Shown in pieces: positions 42,291 to 54,091 of a stretch of 64,000 nucleotides of DNA; within the stretch, counting starts at the first letter, position 1, and each line of letters starts with the position of its first letter. Below the pieces are notes generated by a model that saw only the letters and a program-made list of their open reading frames with translations, made no database searches and was not told the DNA's origin. Made by a program: the position numbers and the translations under genes. Source of the DNA: Loripinus fragilis (Eukaryota > Mollusca > Bivalvia > Lucinida > Lucinidae); the NCBI GenBank assembly GCA_964019695.1, contig OZ026526.1, forward strand, positions 6,963,254-7,027,253. Reading direction: 5' to 3'.

Positions 42291-44336
42291 CTGAAAAAAA
42301 AAGGTAACAGCGAGTCTTTGATTGGCATGTTAGTTCGAAGACTTCGCGATCAGTTTTACTAAGAATTCTCAGTAGTATGAGTTAAAGGGGAAAACACCAT
42401 CCCCCGCCTTTGACAATTTTCAATATTTCAGTATGTTTATTGGGTCCGAGACATTTCATAGCACACCATAAGTTTGGGGTGCTAAAATGAAACGTCTCAA
42501 TGAAACGTTTCAAAGCGCCTAAAACATAATTTATAAGCTTAGTTTCAAATGGGCCTCTAATGCAAGTAGCCCTTTGTGCCATGCGTTTCTTCATGTATTG
42601 GGAAATACGGCTTCTGTAAATCGGCTACTGACAGACGACTCAAGTGAGACCAAGTCAGCGGCTATTCTATATTCTTTGGCTTCTAAAAGAGACGAAAACT
42701 TAACTTGAAAGTGTCGTTTGCCCTAAAATTTGGGCTGTGTTGTGAGGATTAAATACTTAACAACTGTCACATGTATACTAGCCGTTTAACCTTATTATGC
42801 CTAATGGAGTTTCCCATCCTTATCAATTGGACGTATCCATTTCGTATTCAAGGATTGATTGGTAGTGATTCACGATTTCTTCCGTTTCAAAAGTACATTC
42901 TGTAAGCAAACAGTTCTGAACACAAACAGTTCTGAACTGTTCGCAGATGTCCAACAATATGGAAGCTGAGCTTATACACTGAAGCAAACTTATAAACGAA
43001 CACGTTAAATTTTTTATACTAGCTCAGAAAGTAAATATCTGTCATGCAACATTTTAATTCTATAAATAAACCAAGGATTTGCCGAAACTCTACAAGTCAT
43101 TTCCTTTCAAAATGTCTCGTTCGTCTTTTACAGACGAAATCCGAGTAAAGGTACCCTCATTTAAAAAAAATAACACTTTTTATAATAATATTAAATATTC
43201 CACAGAAACATTACCCAGTTGCATATTTGATTGTTTGAAGATGTTACTGACTGCATTGATTTAAGATGAAATTAAATCAAAAGTTTTGACACAATCGGAA
43301 TCGTCATTTCTTTTCCGTAATAACATGAAGACAGGCGCTGTCAGCAGGTTAATCTAAGAAATTCGGCTGTAAGCATGCACTTTGGGTACAAACTTTGTAC
43401 TGCTCTGTACACTTTATTATCTGCTGCACGGCATTGATATTTTCAGCATTTATTCATTTTTAGTAGAAATCACTGTTCTTCTTTAGAAAAGTAAAAAAAA
43501 ATCTTTGACAAATGCCGTCAAATTAATTGTTAAAATTTCACAGTGAAACCAGAAGTGTGGAATATTCGTGAAAGATTTACCACCGCAGAATAGTCTGATC
43601 GAGTTCTGTTAGTTTTCGCCTACCAAGTTCAGATAAAAAAAAGCATACAAAGATTTAAACGTGTGCTACTGACGATTTTCAAAATTCTTGGAAAATGTGA
43701 ATTTTTCCCTTTTTTTAAAAAATCTGCCGTATACTAAATTTCAAATGTTCGGTGTTTTTTTAAGTCACCTGGACCTGTTCGTAAACACATGCACTTCGAT
43801 TTGATAAAAATGCACCCAAATTTCTTTTTCACAAAAAACGTTGATTTTTACATTTTTGAATCCCAACAATGTAAAATGAATGAAAACTATCCCGAAACAC
43901 TTCTAAACATTGGTCCATTGAAATCCTCATTATTAGGTCAAAAATTCATTCAATATTATTGGTGCCTTAGTCAGAAAAAACGAGTTTGTAAAGTGTTCGT
44001 TTATAAGTTTGTTTAAGTGTATGGGTTAAATCTGAAAAGACCAGTTAAAAATGAATTCACTCTGGATGCCGATAAAATATATGACTTGCCCTGCTAACCT
44101 TGTACAAAATCTACTATACGGCCGAAAGTTTGATAAAGAATGGATGTAATTCATTGACTTTACAGTTTATTATTCCCTTTAGAATTATTATTTGAAATTA
44201 TACATATAATTTTATCTATGAACTGTTCTCATATTTTCTTACTACATGTATGTATTATCGAGATAATGCACTAACCTGTTGTCACTGCGAGTGCACAGAA
44301 CAGAACTAGGAGACACAGAACGGCTGCTGTCTTCAT
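42172..44336 (-). CDS. Secreted six-cysteine peptide gene B (2 exons)
   Basis: Exons 44276-44336 and 42172-42290 (minus) join in phase 1 to give 180 nt, or 59 residues. The signal peptide (MKTAAVLCLL...) of about 24 residues is nearly the same as in gene A. The mature chain is about 35 residues with cysteines at 26, 37, 43, 48, 55 and 56: the same 10-5-4-6-0 spacing. Mature sequence shares AAC, NH(K/R)L, the DA pair, GYCN and the CC pair with gene A, but most other positions differ. It is more basic (about +6). The two introns have similar lengths (1985 and 1950 bp) but no evident similarity, so the duplication is old. Convergent with gene A, 6.8 kb apart. Function inferred only; antimicrobial-type peptide is one possibility. 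Confidence 0.83.
42300..42795. other. Intronic to peptide gene B, no repeat recognised
   Basis: Includes a weak palindrome, AAACGTCTCAATGAAACGTTT (42488-42508), possibly a remnant of a hairpin MITE. Confidence 0.4.
42800..42960. repeat. Dispersed repeat (truncated), see 35745 and 46428
   Basis: TATCAATTGGACGTATCCATTT...ACATTCTGTAAGCAAACAG; the hairpin part is shortened. In the gene B intron. Confidence 0.7.
44276..44336 (-). CDS. Peptide gene B exon 1 (signal peptide)
   Basis: Start ATG at 44336-44334 in AAGATGAAGACAG. Encodes 20 residues plus one base, followed by donor GTTAGT. Confidence 0.83.
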
Positions 44337-44427
44337 CTTCACTGGTCAGTCGACTGATAAAAAAGGATTCTGTATATGCAGGTTAGGCTATTCCAAATGG
44401 AAATGAAGTGTCGTCCTAGTGTCACCC

Positions 44428-44435
44428 TTATATAC
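44428..44435 (-). promoter_or_regulatory. TATA box of peptide gene B
   Basis: TATATAA (minus strand) within GGGAGTATATAAGGG, about 92 bp upstream of the start codon, parallel to gene A. Confidence 0.6.
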
Positions 44436-44639
44436 TCCCAGTATCACTCCGAACTTCGGACAAAAGCTGTTTCCAAACACAGATGTTTCCAAGCGCTGGT
44501 TGAAAGGTTCACCAAAATGATTCATATTGGACGATAAAAGAAATGAGCCGAAATTGGACAGTTTGGTACTCATCGCATCGGCTAGCAGCGAAGGCTTAGA
44601 CGGGCCTGCGCATCGTGCAGACCCGTCAGAGCTATCGCA

Positions 44640-46425
44640 GCAAGGTTACTGAAAGTATGCAAGTAGATGGAGCGACTCGGATAAAAAAGAGACACTTAGC
44701 TCCACTGTGTAGCTCCTTGCACGTACTTAGGTTGTGAATTTACGCATGTGCATTAAGTATCAAATATTCTCATGTGCTGTCCCGACTGATCCAACTTGTG
44801 GTGTGAAAAGGGTACTCTATACTATACGTAACATTCATTTTGCATATATGATTTTTGAAAGTATCTTATTATTAGGGGCGAAGCCCAAGAACTTATTTAT
44901 GTAAAAATTCTATCGGTTAATATAAGAAAATCTTGCCATTTCATTGGATGAGTAATTTGCATATGCATATATTTAAATTTTGACGACATTCATGTCAATG
45001 TTTATTTTTAGTGACCTCGAAAGCCAGTGTCGAATAAACAATCCTTAAGTTTTGAAAAGTGCATACATTTTATTTTTCACTATTTTAAATATTCTCTTCA
45101 CCTTTTCAAGTCAAGTACTGTTTTGGAGTCTGGGATATTCAGTACTTACAAGATCTGGTAGCAATAACATGCGCTTTTGGGCGTAGACATCGTATGAGCA
45201 CAATAAGCGCTGTACAAATATGCATGTGCGTGCAACTCTGTGCAAGTATAGGGTCTTAAGGTATTTAGTTTGGTTTTTGGAAGAAAATGCAGCCAACAGT
45301 ATTTACTCGTGTGTCTTGAGTGCTCATTTTACGGACGGACGGCCGGCCAGTTCTCAGGAAAGCGTTGCGTCTCGGAATCTTTTGGTTGCCTGTCGTGAAT
45401 ATTCGAAAGTAACCTGCAAGATCGGATTATTTGATTTTGTGAAACGGCATCCTTTAAACATGCATGCGCAGCTATCTAGCGGGCCCGGCTAATTGTCTAT
45501 TTTTGTCTGAGCCTTCAGTTACACTCCCTACTTTGTATAGGCAAGCCGCGAAGGCTCTGGTGACACTTGTGGATGCGCAAACTTATCTGATCCTTCACTG
45601 CTCGCACATGAGACACTATCTCATATCAAATAATACTGACTGACCATTAAATTTTTTTGCCAGCATATTCTGTGCGATTTTTGTTTTAGCTAGGTGAAAT
45701 GCAAGAATAACGATCGGTCCACACATGTTTAATTGCTTTAACACTTTCGGGTGTCTCGGTTTGACCTAGTGGCGTGTTCAAACAGCTTCCTTGGGATTCG
45801 CAAATGAAAACAAAACACGTGTGATCCTTATAATTAACAGCAGCATATCGCAGAAGGTCACTAGGATTGACCCGAACCGCTCCAAAAAAATGTTCTTAAT
45901 GCATATGCGTAACATTACTCTTTAAGCGTACACCGGAAGCAGTGAGACTGGGTCTAAATTTTGGTTTGCGTCTTCGTTATACTAAACCAAACTTTATGTA
46001 TGCGAGCAGCGAGGGCTGTTACAAGACTGTCATGCACAGACTCTTCTGAGCATCCGCTTATCGTGTTTTCCAAGTACTGTCCCAAAATGGGCAATATAGA
46101 AAAATGACTAGTCACAGATAACAGAACACCATATGGACTTGACAGTATAATGTGACTAGGTTAGATCACTGACCAGGTAATTTGTTTTGGGAGTAACATT
46201 TATGATAGAAGCACCAGAAAAGGCTATGGCTCCAGAGGGTCAGCTAGCTCATCCGTGTCAGATTGATTGGCACTTATCGCATATGCGCAAACGCAAATAT
46301 TTGGCCTATCTTTGTGTATGCAAGTAGCAAATCTCTGGTGTTGACTACGTGGATGTGCACTGAGCCTGTGATGCCCGCCTATAGATGCGATACGTACAAA
46401 ATCTTATGTACCGGTATCCAGAAGC
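44640..46425. other. No gene recognised; ATCTAGTGGGG repeat fragments
   Basis: Fragments of the dispersed repeat at 45468-45600, 45955-46060 and 46260-46400. Short open frames here have no recognisable domain. Confidence 0.5.
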
Positions 46426-46427
46426 CG

Positions 46428-46625
46428 GATGGAATCTCCCACTCTAATCAATTGGACCAGTCCGTTTCCGTTTTAAGGGTTGTTGGGTGGTATTATTTTT
46501 TTCATTTTTATTCAAACTTTCATAGAACAGTATTTAAGCAAACAGTGGAGACCCTGATCAGACGCCACGTTCTGTGGCGTCTGATCTGGTTCTGCACTGT
46601 TTGCCAATGTCCCATAAAAAGGGCG
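46428..46625. repeat. Dispersed repeat with CAAACAGTG hairpin
   Basis: Full-length relative of 35745-35945: CAATTGGACCAGTCCG, AAGGGTTGTTGGGTGG, then AAACAGTGGAGACCCTGATC and a 15-bp hairpin CAGACGCCACGTT/TGTGGCGTCTG. Confidence 0.85.
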
Positions 46626-46994
46626 CTAGGCTAATGTGGGTTAATGTGAATATATTTGATAACAACTCTGATTGCACGATTGTCCAATGTCAAAATTGCA
46701 TGTACTTGCCTGTACTGTATATCAAACCAAATGAAGTTTAACATTCTATATGTACCTAAAGATGGCCTGGGGAGAGGGCGGGTGGTACTAAGGAAATATT
46801 TTGACCAGTTTTTATCATCATACTAATGAACCAAGTCGATTTGCAAATAAACGAGTTCTTAAACTTGAATGCAAAACTTTTTACATGAACATACCAAGTC
46901 CATAACATTGAGACGACCTAGGTTTGTGTGGATGGTACTGTAGAAACCGACCTCAGGGGTAGCTGCAACAGACTAGCTCTCTGTTTAACGTTTT

Positions 46995-47100
46995 TTGTTT
47001 GGTTTGATTCTTTCCGTCCCCGTCAACATTTTTTCAGTGATGTCGGAGCAGGTTTTCCTGGGTTGAACCAGTACTAAGAAGCGGATAAAAGCTCTTTGTT
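46995..47100 (-). mobile_element. SINE family 1, 3' fragment
   Basis: TTTGATTCTTTCCGTCC, GGTTTTCCTGGGTTGAACCA and GTACTAAGAAGCGGATAAA match the tail half of the family; the tRNA-like head is missing. Confidence 0.75.
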
Positions 47101-47199
47101 GAAATTGTCTGGGTAAGCAAAAAAAGGAATTAAAACAGTGTTTTCAGAGGAAAAGTATGTCCCTGCAACCGTAAATTGAATGAAGCATGCATACCTAAA

Positions 47200-47690
47200 A
47201 ACAGCTCATTATTGTGTTACAATTATACAATATATAAAGAAATGGCTGGAATCAATCAATTATTTCAAGAGATAGCATGCTGAAACACAGTTTTGGTCTA
47301 AACTTGACATTACAAAGAGCTATATATAAAGTTTGCTTCGGTTCAAGAGATAGTGAGGAAAATCTATTTTGGCCAAAATTTGACATTCAAAATGCTAGAA
47401 ATGACCTAGAAAATAAACTCGTAACCAAAATCTAATCAACTCTTTATCCCCACCTAACAATGTATTTATGTGTTTAGTCAAAATTCACCTACTGGTTCTG
47501 AAGATAGTGTGTGAAAATGGAGGTCTTTATAGGATGGCAACCAAGAAAACTTAATAAGGTCAAGGTCACCAAAATCTAATCAACTTTTTATTGTGTCACG
47601 ATGAAACAATATACAAAGTTTAGCCAGAATCCATTGTTTGGTTCAAGAGATAACATGTGGAAACCATACCTAGGTAACTGTGAAATTGGT
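47200..47690. repeat. Diverged tandem repeat (GGTTCAAGAGATA)
   Basis: Three or four units of about 150 bp with CAATATA(A/C)AA, GGTTCAAGAGATA, AACCAAAATCTAATCAAC and AAGGTCAAGGTCACC. Non-coding. Confidence 0.7.
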
Positions 47691-47759
47691 TTAAACCCTC
47701 CAGTAAAATATCTTTACTGATCGTTCCAAGGCGGTACTTCTTTTGTGGATCATTTCTGT

Positions 47760-47965
47760 TATTTATGTTTTGTGTTTGTCATGCTTTCGCGCGTCTGTTC
47801 ATTGCTGCCTTGTGGTCACCTGAACGTAAAGGGCTGACCTATTGGCTCTTGTTTGTGATGTTTATTGTGATTTTGTAACTTTCCCATTTGGTATCTTGGG
47901 ACAGGTGTAGTACTTGATTGTATCGATTCCTGATCCTTGCTGTCTTTCTTACTTCAAAGTGCTGG
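47760..47965. repeat. Dispersed repeat (see 14055, 34600)
   Basis: TGCTGCCTTGTGGTCACCTG, AAAGGGCTGACCTATTGGCT and TTGATTGTATCGATTCCTGA. Confidence 0.72.
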
Positions 47966-48414
47966 GGCCAAAGCCACAAAAATCAAAACAACTCTTTCCG
48001 CCCTCCCAACAATGAATCAATGCAAGTTTTGTAAAATCCATCTGCTGGTTATGAAAACGAAGTTACGCAGGCCCTGACAGGATCTGCGGCAAAAGCAATG
48101 TCCTCCTCCCTTCGATTAGGGGACATAAACATGATATTTATCAATTGATTCAGCATTTGAGATTTACAGCCAGAACCCAAGACATTAACGATCCTTCACA
48201 TCCGTGCAGTCTTGCCAGAGCCTTCCCTGCTCAAATTCATATAGAAAGGATGTAGGAGGCCCAGAGTCTACGCTGCACATTCATATAGAAAGGTAGAAAC
48301 AATATCGTTACCCAGTTAAAATTGCCAATGTGCTGAACAATAGGTTAAGGTAGTGATTTCCTTTCTAATAGATAGGATGTAGGAGGCTCAGACCCAGCCA
48401 CTGGACATGATGCC

Positions 48415-48600
48415 TGTCAGGCAACCAGATAAGAGAGCTTAATTAAAAATTATTTTTCGTATTCTTCAACCAAAACATATGTTGTGGGTACTAAAAAAAT
48501 GAGATGGATTCTTTTGAGCACCAAATACAAATGTTAAAATTTATGGGTAGGAAAATAAATATAATTTTACCCTCAAAAAAGTTTCCTCACCTGGACCTAT
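48415..48600. mobile_element. GACGGTTC hairpin MITE
   Basis: CCAGATAAGAGAGCTTAATTA, AACCAAAACATATGTTGTGG, GAGATGGATTCTTTTGAGCA. The left central arm is deleted. Confidence 0.78.
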
Positions 48601-48609
48601 GATGCTTTT

Positions 48610-48806
48610 TTTTTTCTTTGATTCTTTACGTCCCAGTCAACAATTTTTCAGTTATGTTGGGACGGGTCTTCCTGGGCTGAACCAGTACTAAGCGAGGATT
48701 AATGTGTCTTGCTCAAGGACACAATTCAGTGATGCCAGTAAGGCTCAAACCTGCAACCCCTTATTCTCTAGACAAGCACTCTACCAATAAGCCACTGGGC
48801 TCCAAG
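48610..48806 (-). mobile_element. tRNA-derived SINE, family 1
   Basis: Head on the right (complement of CTCTACCAATAAGCCACTGG). Tail TTTGATTCTTTACGTCCCAG on the left. Confidence 0.87.
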
Positions 48807-48879
48807 AACCTATGATGCATGCTGAAAGAAAGATTTTGTGCATATGCGATAAGTCCCAAGATCTCAGGGTGCTGCCACA

Positions 48880-49045
48880 GACCTCCAGATAAAATTGTTA
48901 ATATTTTCTTAACCAACAGATAAAACATTTGTTTTGGGTGCTCAAAAGAACCGTCTCAATGAGACGGTTCTTTTGAGTACCCACAACATATGTTTTGGTA
49001 GAAATACAAAAATGATTCCGCACTCTTATCTGGAGGCCTGAAATT
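48880..49045. mobile_element. GACGGTTC hairpin MITE (complete)
   Basis: Perfect centre GAACCGTCTCAATGAGACGG with CTCAAAAG/CTTTTGAG arms, ending GCACTCTTATCTGGAGGCCT. Confidence 0.9.
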
Positions 49046-49202
49046 TAATTTCATTGCATTATCCTGCAATAATAAGAAAAACAAAGAAACCAAGCATAGT
49101 TTAAAGTTTTAATTTTAAATTTTTCAATGTTTGTTACAACTAAAATATCTAGCCATACAGACATTAACTATAACATTATTTAACACTTTTTTATACTCAA
49201 TA

Positions 49203-49530
49203 AAGATAGACAGAAAATATCCTCCAACACACCCCATACAAGCCCACCCCATCATTCAGACAGTAGAAGAATTATTGCTGTGTCAATGAAAGCAAGAATA
49301 ACAAACTTTCATTAAATTGGAGCACTAATCGTTTTATTTCAACTTTTATTTGATATATTCAGCCAATAGACAAATATCCCCCAACCGACCCCATACAAGC
49401 CTACCCCATCATTCAGACAGTAGTAGAATTATTGCTGTGTCAATGAAAGTGAGAATCACAAGCTTTCTTTATGTTGGAGCACTAATCGTTTTATTTCAAC
49501 TTTTTATTTGATTTATTCAGCCAATTTATT
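49203..49530. repeat. Tandem duplication, 2 x ~165 bp
   Basis: CCCCATACAAGCCCACCCCA...GGAGCACTAATCGTTTTATT occurs twice (units about 49203-49366 and 49367-49530), over 90% alike. Confidence 0.9.
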
Positions 49531-49789
49531 CATTGATTACTAGCTGAGAGCATCAACTGGTAGATATCATTTTAGAAATTCAACTATAAAAAGGGACATT
49601 TTTTATTTACTTTTCATTATGACTCAAGCCTCCAGATAAACAAAAATTTGGATGTAAAATTGCATGGGTTAAAGTTCAGTGAAGCTATTATGATCTCCCT
49701 AACACAGCATTCTGAGGCTGACTTTCTCTGGAAAGTCAGCCTCAAATACTTAATTCAGAAATAATCCTGACAACTTTCACTCATGAAAT

Positions 49790-50250
49790 TGTTTCTTTTT
49801 CTTATGACTATCAGTTAAAATATTTGTTTTGGATGCTCGACAGAATAGTCTCTTTGAGATGGTTCTTTTGAGTATCCTCAACATATTGGTTGAGAAACAA
49901 GAAAATTGATTTTTTATTACACATTCCTTTTGTTTGGTTGGATGTTTTACGTCCCAGTCAACAGCTCTGGTCATGTCCAGGCGGTCAGTTCATCTAATTA
50001 CACTTTTTTTTCCTGGGAAAGCTTGACTAAGCGGTTAACCAGTACTTCCTGTACATATTTTCCCTTATGACTGACAACAACCCTTCTTGAATCAGCAGGA
50101 GGAGAATGACTGTAGAGATGAGTTCATGATCAATCTCCATGAAAGTATGTGACCTTGCCTGAAGCGAACTCATGACCACTTCATCTGCATTCAGACTCGC
50201 TACCAACTGTGCTACGCCATCCCATATTATGCAATCTTATCTGGAGGCCT
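49790..50250. mobile_element. GACGGTTC hairpin MITE split by SINE family 2
   Basis: The MITE runs 49800-49930 (GGATGCTCGACAGAATAGTC...GAGATGGTTCTTTTGAGTA...TTATTACACATTCC) and resumes at about 50225 with TTATGCAATCTTATCTGGAG. Between them lies the SINE at about 49940-50222 (minus), homologous to 12530-12842. Confidence 0.85.
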
Positions 50251-50784
50251 GATAACAATTCATCATTAACATTACAATATATGGCACATTACATATCTTG
50301 ACATTGAATACACTAAACAAAACATGAACAGATATAGAGGATCTTACATGAGTGCTCATGGTTTAATGAATTTATTAAACGAGTTGGGGAAAAGAGATAA
50401 AATGCGAGGCTTGCCTTTCTATGGAAAGTCAGCCACAAAATTCTGAACGAAGAAATAATCCTGAAAACCTTCACCCATGGTCTATATTGTATATAAAATC
50501 ATTTCTTATTTTTTAAACAGTGCGTAGGATTAAGGCATATCACAGTACAGTGAGTACACTCTGTCTTTGAGGCTTGTGACCAGACACTAGCTAAAAACCT
50601 TTTTTTTTTTTTTTGATGAATCCTCTATAGCTGTCATGTATGGGTGATTGTTTAAAACTTCTAAAAATCTTGAATTTTAGTAATTCAAATTTTAGTACTT
50701 ATATTTGCCTAAAAATACAAAAATTTCAAACTTAAAAAGTCAACTGTTTTTAGATAAACTGCATTGAATTAATTTCAGATGGGT

Positions 50785-50935
50785 AAATGAAAATTTCTCA
50801 ACCAAAACATGTTCTGGTACTCAAAGGAATTGTCTTGATGAGACAGTTCTTTTGAGTATTCACAAATTATGTTTTGGTTGGAAAATAATAAAACTATTTT
50901 CAGCTACACTTGTCCAGACACCTGGTCATACAACA
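50785..50935. mobile_element. GACGGTTC hairpin MITE (degenerate)
   Basis: TTCTCAACCAAAACATGTTCTGG, GAATTGTCTTGATGAGACAG, TTTTGAGTATTCACAAATTAT. Confidence 0.78.
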
Positions 50936-51689
50936 GGGGTGTTGGTATTCACAAACATCATAAAGAAGTTTTACCATGTTCAAAATGATTTTAATTGTTT
51001 TTTATCAGCAAAAGACAGTGTTATATGACTCCTATAAAAGACCTCCTCCGATTGGCTGAAACAAGCTTTCACTGGTTGTGGCATATCTTGATGTCTAACA
51101 AGTGATGAGCTAAATTTAGCCCAGGACAGGAAGACATCACGATTTTTCAGTGCCGACAGCTAAAAATTGATTGAACTAAATTTAGCCAAGGACAGGTTAA
51201 CAGATTTTTTTCCAATGCTTTGGACAGCTAAAAATAGATATTGAAACACTGACTGTTTTCATATTTATAATGAGCCTTGGCATGTGATTTCCAACAATGT
51301 GGCATTTTGACAAGTGTAGACTCGGACGAGCCTGTGCAGCCCCCTGTTAAGCTTAGAAACTCCAAATGGTGTTCACTTAGTAGCTTAACAATCATAGAAT
51401 ACTCAAGCGACTGGCAAAGGCTCTGATCAGACTGCGCATATGCTCAGGCTGATCTGAGGCTTTGCTGGTCGCACGTACCACATTGTTGGAAATCTCATGC
51501 ACTGGCTCATATTTCACAGGTCAAATGTTTGAATTCAGAGTTTGTTCATTTTATAAGAACAGTAATTTAAAACAATGCAATTCATTTGCGCATCTCATAA
51601 GAGTTTGTTTCAGAAATTGGAGAAGTAATTGTTGAAATCATCTTGTATTCGGTGCACTAGGAACATCTGACTTGAGTTAATTTATATAT

Positions 51690-51880
51690 ACAGTAAAACC
51701 TGTCTTAAGAGGCCATTCAAAAATAGACAAAACAAAGATCTTAATGACAAATTGTAGCTTAATGAAGGTCGAAAGTATTGCAGAATGCTCCCCTTTTGAC
51801 CTGCATTAAGCGATAATTGGACTTGAAAACCATTTTTGGTCTATTTAAGAGTAGCCCTTTTAGACAGGTTTTACTGTATG
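51690..51880. mobile_element. ACAGTAAAACCTGT hairpin MITE (copy 2)
   Basis: Ends ACAGTAAAACCTGTCTTAAG and AGACAGGTTTTACTGT; the right half of the central GCATTCTGCAATA hairpin is deleted. Confidence 0.87.
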
Positions 51881-51933
51881 AAAATACTTTAAATAATATA
51901 ACTAGCAAAAGAGAGACAGTGTCATATAACAAA

Positions 51934-52045
51934 ACAATTGGTGCATTCTTTTGAGGTTAACATCAGAATAGTCAATCCTCAAAAGTGATGTTCACCGAGG
52001 CGTTCACAAATCCTGATTTTAAACTCAAAAGAATGCATCAATTGT
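51934..52045. mobile_element. Small MITE with ~22-bp terminal inverted repeats
   Basis: ACAATTGGTGCATTCTTTTG at 51934 is mirrored by CAAAAGAATGCATCAATTGT ending at 52045; 112 bp in all, no ORF. Confidence 0.8.
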
Positions 52046-52360
52046 ATATTGTCAGCTCTACTTTAAGCGGCAGATTCTGAACCAAAATGAAATTACACAG
52101 AATGGAGAGGCATGTTGCAAACAAACAGTCCAAGACCCTAGATCAGCTCTGACATTTAAGATATTAAAGTGAGATGGGTACAGACAGAACAACAAAAGAT
52201 ACAACAAGCACATGTAAACACAATTAAATCTATGGATAAATGCTTTATTGCTAACTTTTTTCAGTAATTTTAGTTTTTTTAGGTAATCCAAAACAAACAT
52301 AACTACATGTAAATTCTATATATTAGAATAACTATATATTAACAGACAATTAACACTGTT

Positions 52361-52450
52361 GTCTAACGCCGCCGAATGTGCTCTGAGTGGTAATGCAGGC
52401 CCCAAAAGGAAGTATGATTAGAATGAGTTTCAAAATGGCGGATGCAACTC
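52361..52450. repeat. Inverted repeat arm, partner of 57725-57832
   Basis: CTGTTGTCTAACGCCGCCGA, GTGCTCTGA, GCAGGCCCC and GAGTTTCAAAATGGCGG match the complement of 57725-57832. The AAAATGGCGG element resembles a YY1-type motif, but no gene could be attached. Confidence 0.8.
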
Positions 52451-52599
52451 CAACGCTTGATACCAGCAGGCAATATTGAGCTTTTTAACCACTTATTTTT
52501 ACCCTCAGCAGTAATTGCAGTTAGCAACCTTAAACTTAAATATTTTTTACTTAAATATGGGATATCCCAGTCAGATCTGCCTATCATATGATTCACAGC

Positions 52600-53240
52600 C
52601 CTTCATAATTTGCGTGCTCATTTGGACATAAATTTGTTAAATCGAGTCACGATGATTAAAAATTGCATTTTTGCATCTATGACACGTTATATAGTGCGAT
52701 AAAGCGCTTTAAATCACTTTCATATGATCATCTTAACAATCACCAAAGTATGGGACCACACATATGGGCGTTTCAAAAGAATTTAAAGCATAGGCGAAAT
52801 CGTCATAACTCGGATTGGTTTTGTGTTATTTAGGTTAAACCACGGATTAGCTGAGCAAGGAGTACAGATTCGAAGGTGAAGGAAACGGAGTGGTTGAAGT
52901 TAAAAGGAGCAATTGTCCAGCATTAAAGTAGCTTTGCATCAAAATTTTGGGTCTTTAATATTTGAGAGATCACTGAATCCATACAAGGATCCCTAATAGT
53001 AGTCACATGGTCAATGGCTGCTTATCATGACGTCACGATTTTGATATTCGTGACGTCATATCTTTGTTCTTGACTCGTTAACGTAGTCATTTATCTCAGT
53101 GACATAGATTTGACAAAATATATTCTTCATAGGAATAATTTTAATGTTCAAAACTCGTTTTTATCCCCATGCTTTTTTTAAAAAACTGGCCAGAACTCTA
53201 GCCTATGTGTTTCCACAAGTAGTTCGTTACCGCAATGCTA
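52600..53240. other. No gene recognised; paired TGACGTCA sites
   Basis: TGACGTCA at 53028-53035 and 53051-53058 form an imperfect 40-bp palindrome (ATGACGTCACGATTTTGATA...). Otherwise unique sequence. Confidence 0.4.
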
Positions 53241-53244
53241 GACT

Positions 53245-53335
53245 ACTGCTTCAACCCAGGAAGACCCGTCCCTACATAACTGAAAGATTGTTTATTTGAC
53301 GTAAAGAAGCAAATCAAACAAACAAACAAAACAGA
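53245..53335 (+). mobile_element. SINE family 1, 3' fragment
   Basis: TTCAACCCAGGAAGACCCGT, CCCTACATAACTGAAAGATTG, GACGTAAAGAAGCAAATCAA match the tail of the plus-strand copy at 39870-40062. Confidence 0.8.
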
Positions 53336-54091
53336 CGACTCAAGAAGCAGGTTACCCTTAGTGCAATACCAAAAGGTTACCTGCTTCCAAATCAACTTAT
53401 AGCACAGTCAACGATCTGCCAGATCGATCCTCTGCCATGAACAGCAACTATTTTTATACTCGTGGCATATCTCAAATTTCACTTAAAAATGGGTAATAAG
53501 TTAGACATGTAATAAATCTCCTGCTAAAATTATTGATAATTATAATCAAATAAACGCACCTTGATTTATTTGTAAAGTTATATTGTGGCTAGAACTGCTG
53601 CCTGCAAAATTGAACCATTTCAATGTTATCCAATGTTATAAAATTATGAATTCAAGGCTATCTCCCTCCAACCAATAAAGGGTAAGTCGGTGCCACTTGA
53701 TGAAACGCACTCAAGTAAAGCCGAAATACTTGCAAGTAAGTGCCAAATTATGCAGTGAATATATATATAAATAAAACATCTAAATTAAACCAGCAAACAC
53801 ATTCTGAAGCGAACGGTAAGCAAGTAAGACTTTTCGAAAAAAAATCTACAAGTATTTTTTTCGCATCATCACAGTTCGTTATGTTATCTTCTCCTTCAAG
53901 GAAATCCAACCTTTGGTGTGTGAGTTACTCACATAAATAGGGTTTGCAACAGCCCAAAAACATTTCGCCCCACTCCCCTAGGTCGGGGTCAAAAGGTCAA
54001 ATATAAATAAATTTCAATAACAAAGTCAATTTCAAAGAGTTTTCATACCAAACTTTGTATGAATTCTTCCATATACAAGATATGAAATGTC

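Noticed and set aside
43325..43345. ATGAAGACAGGCGCTGTCAG resembling the start of the peptide genes (plus)
   Set aside because: Similarity stops after about 17 bases and the frame ends at once; no signal peptide or donor. A relic is possible but not supportable.
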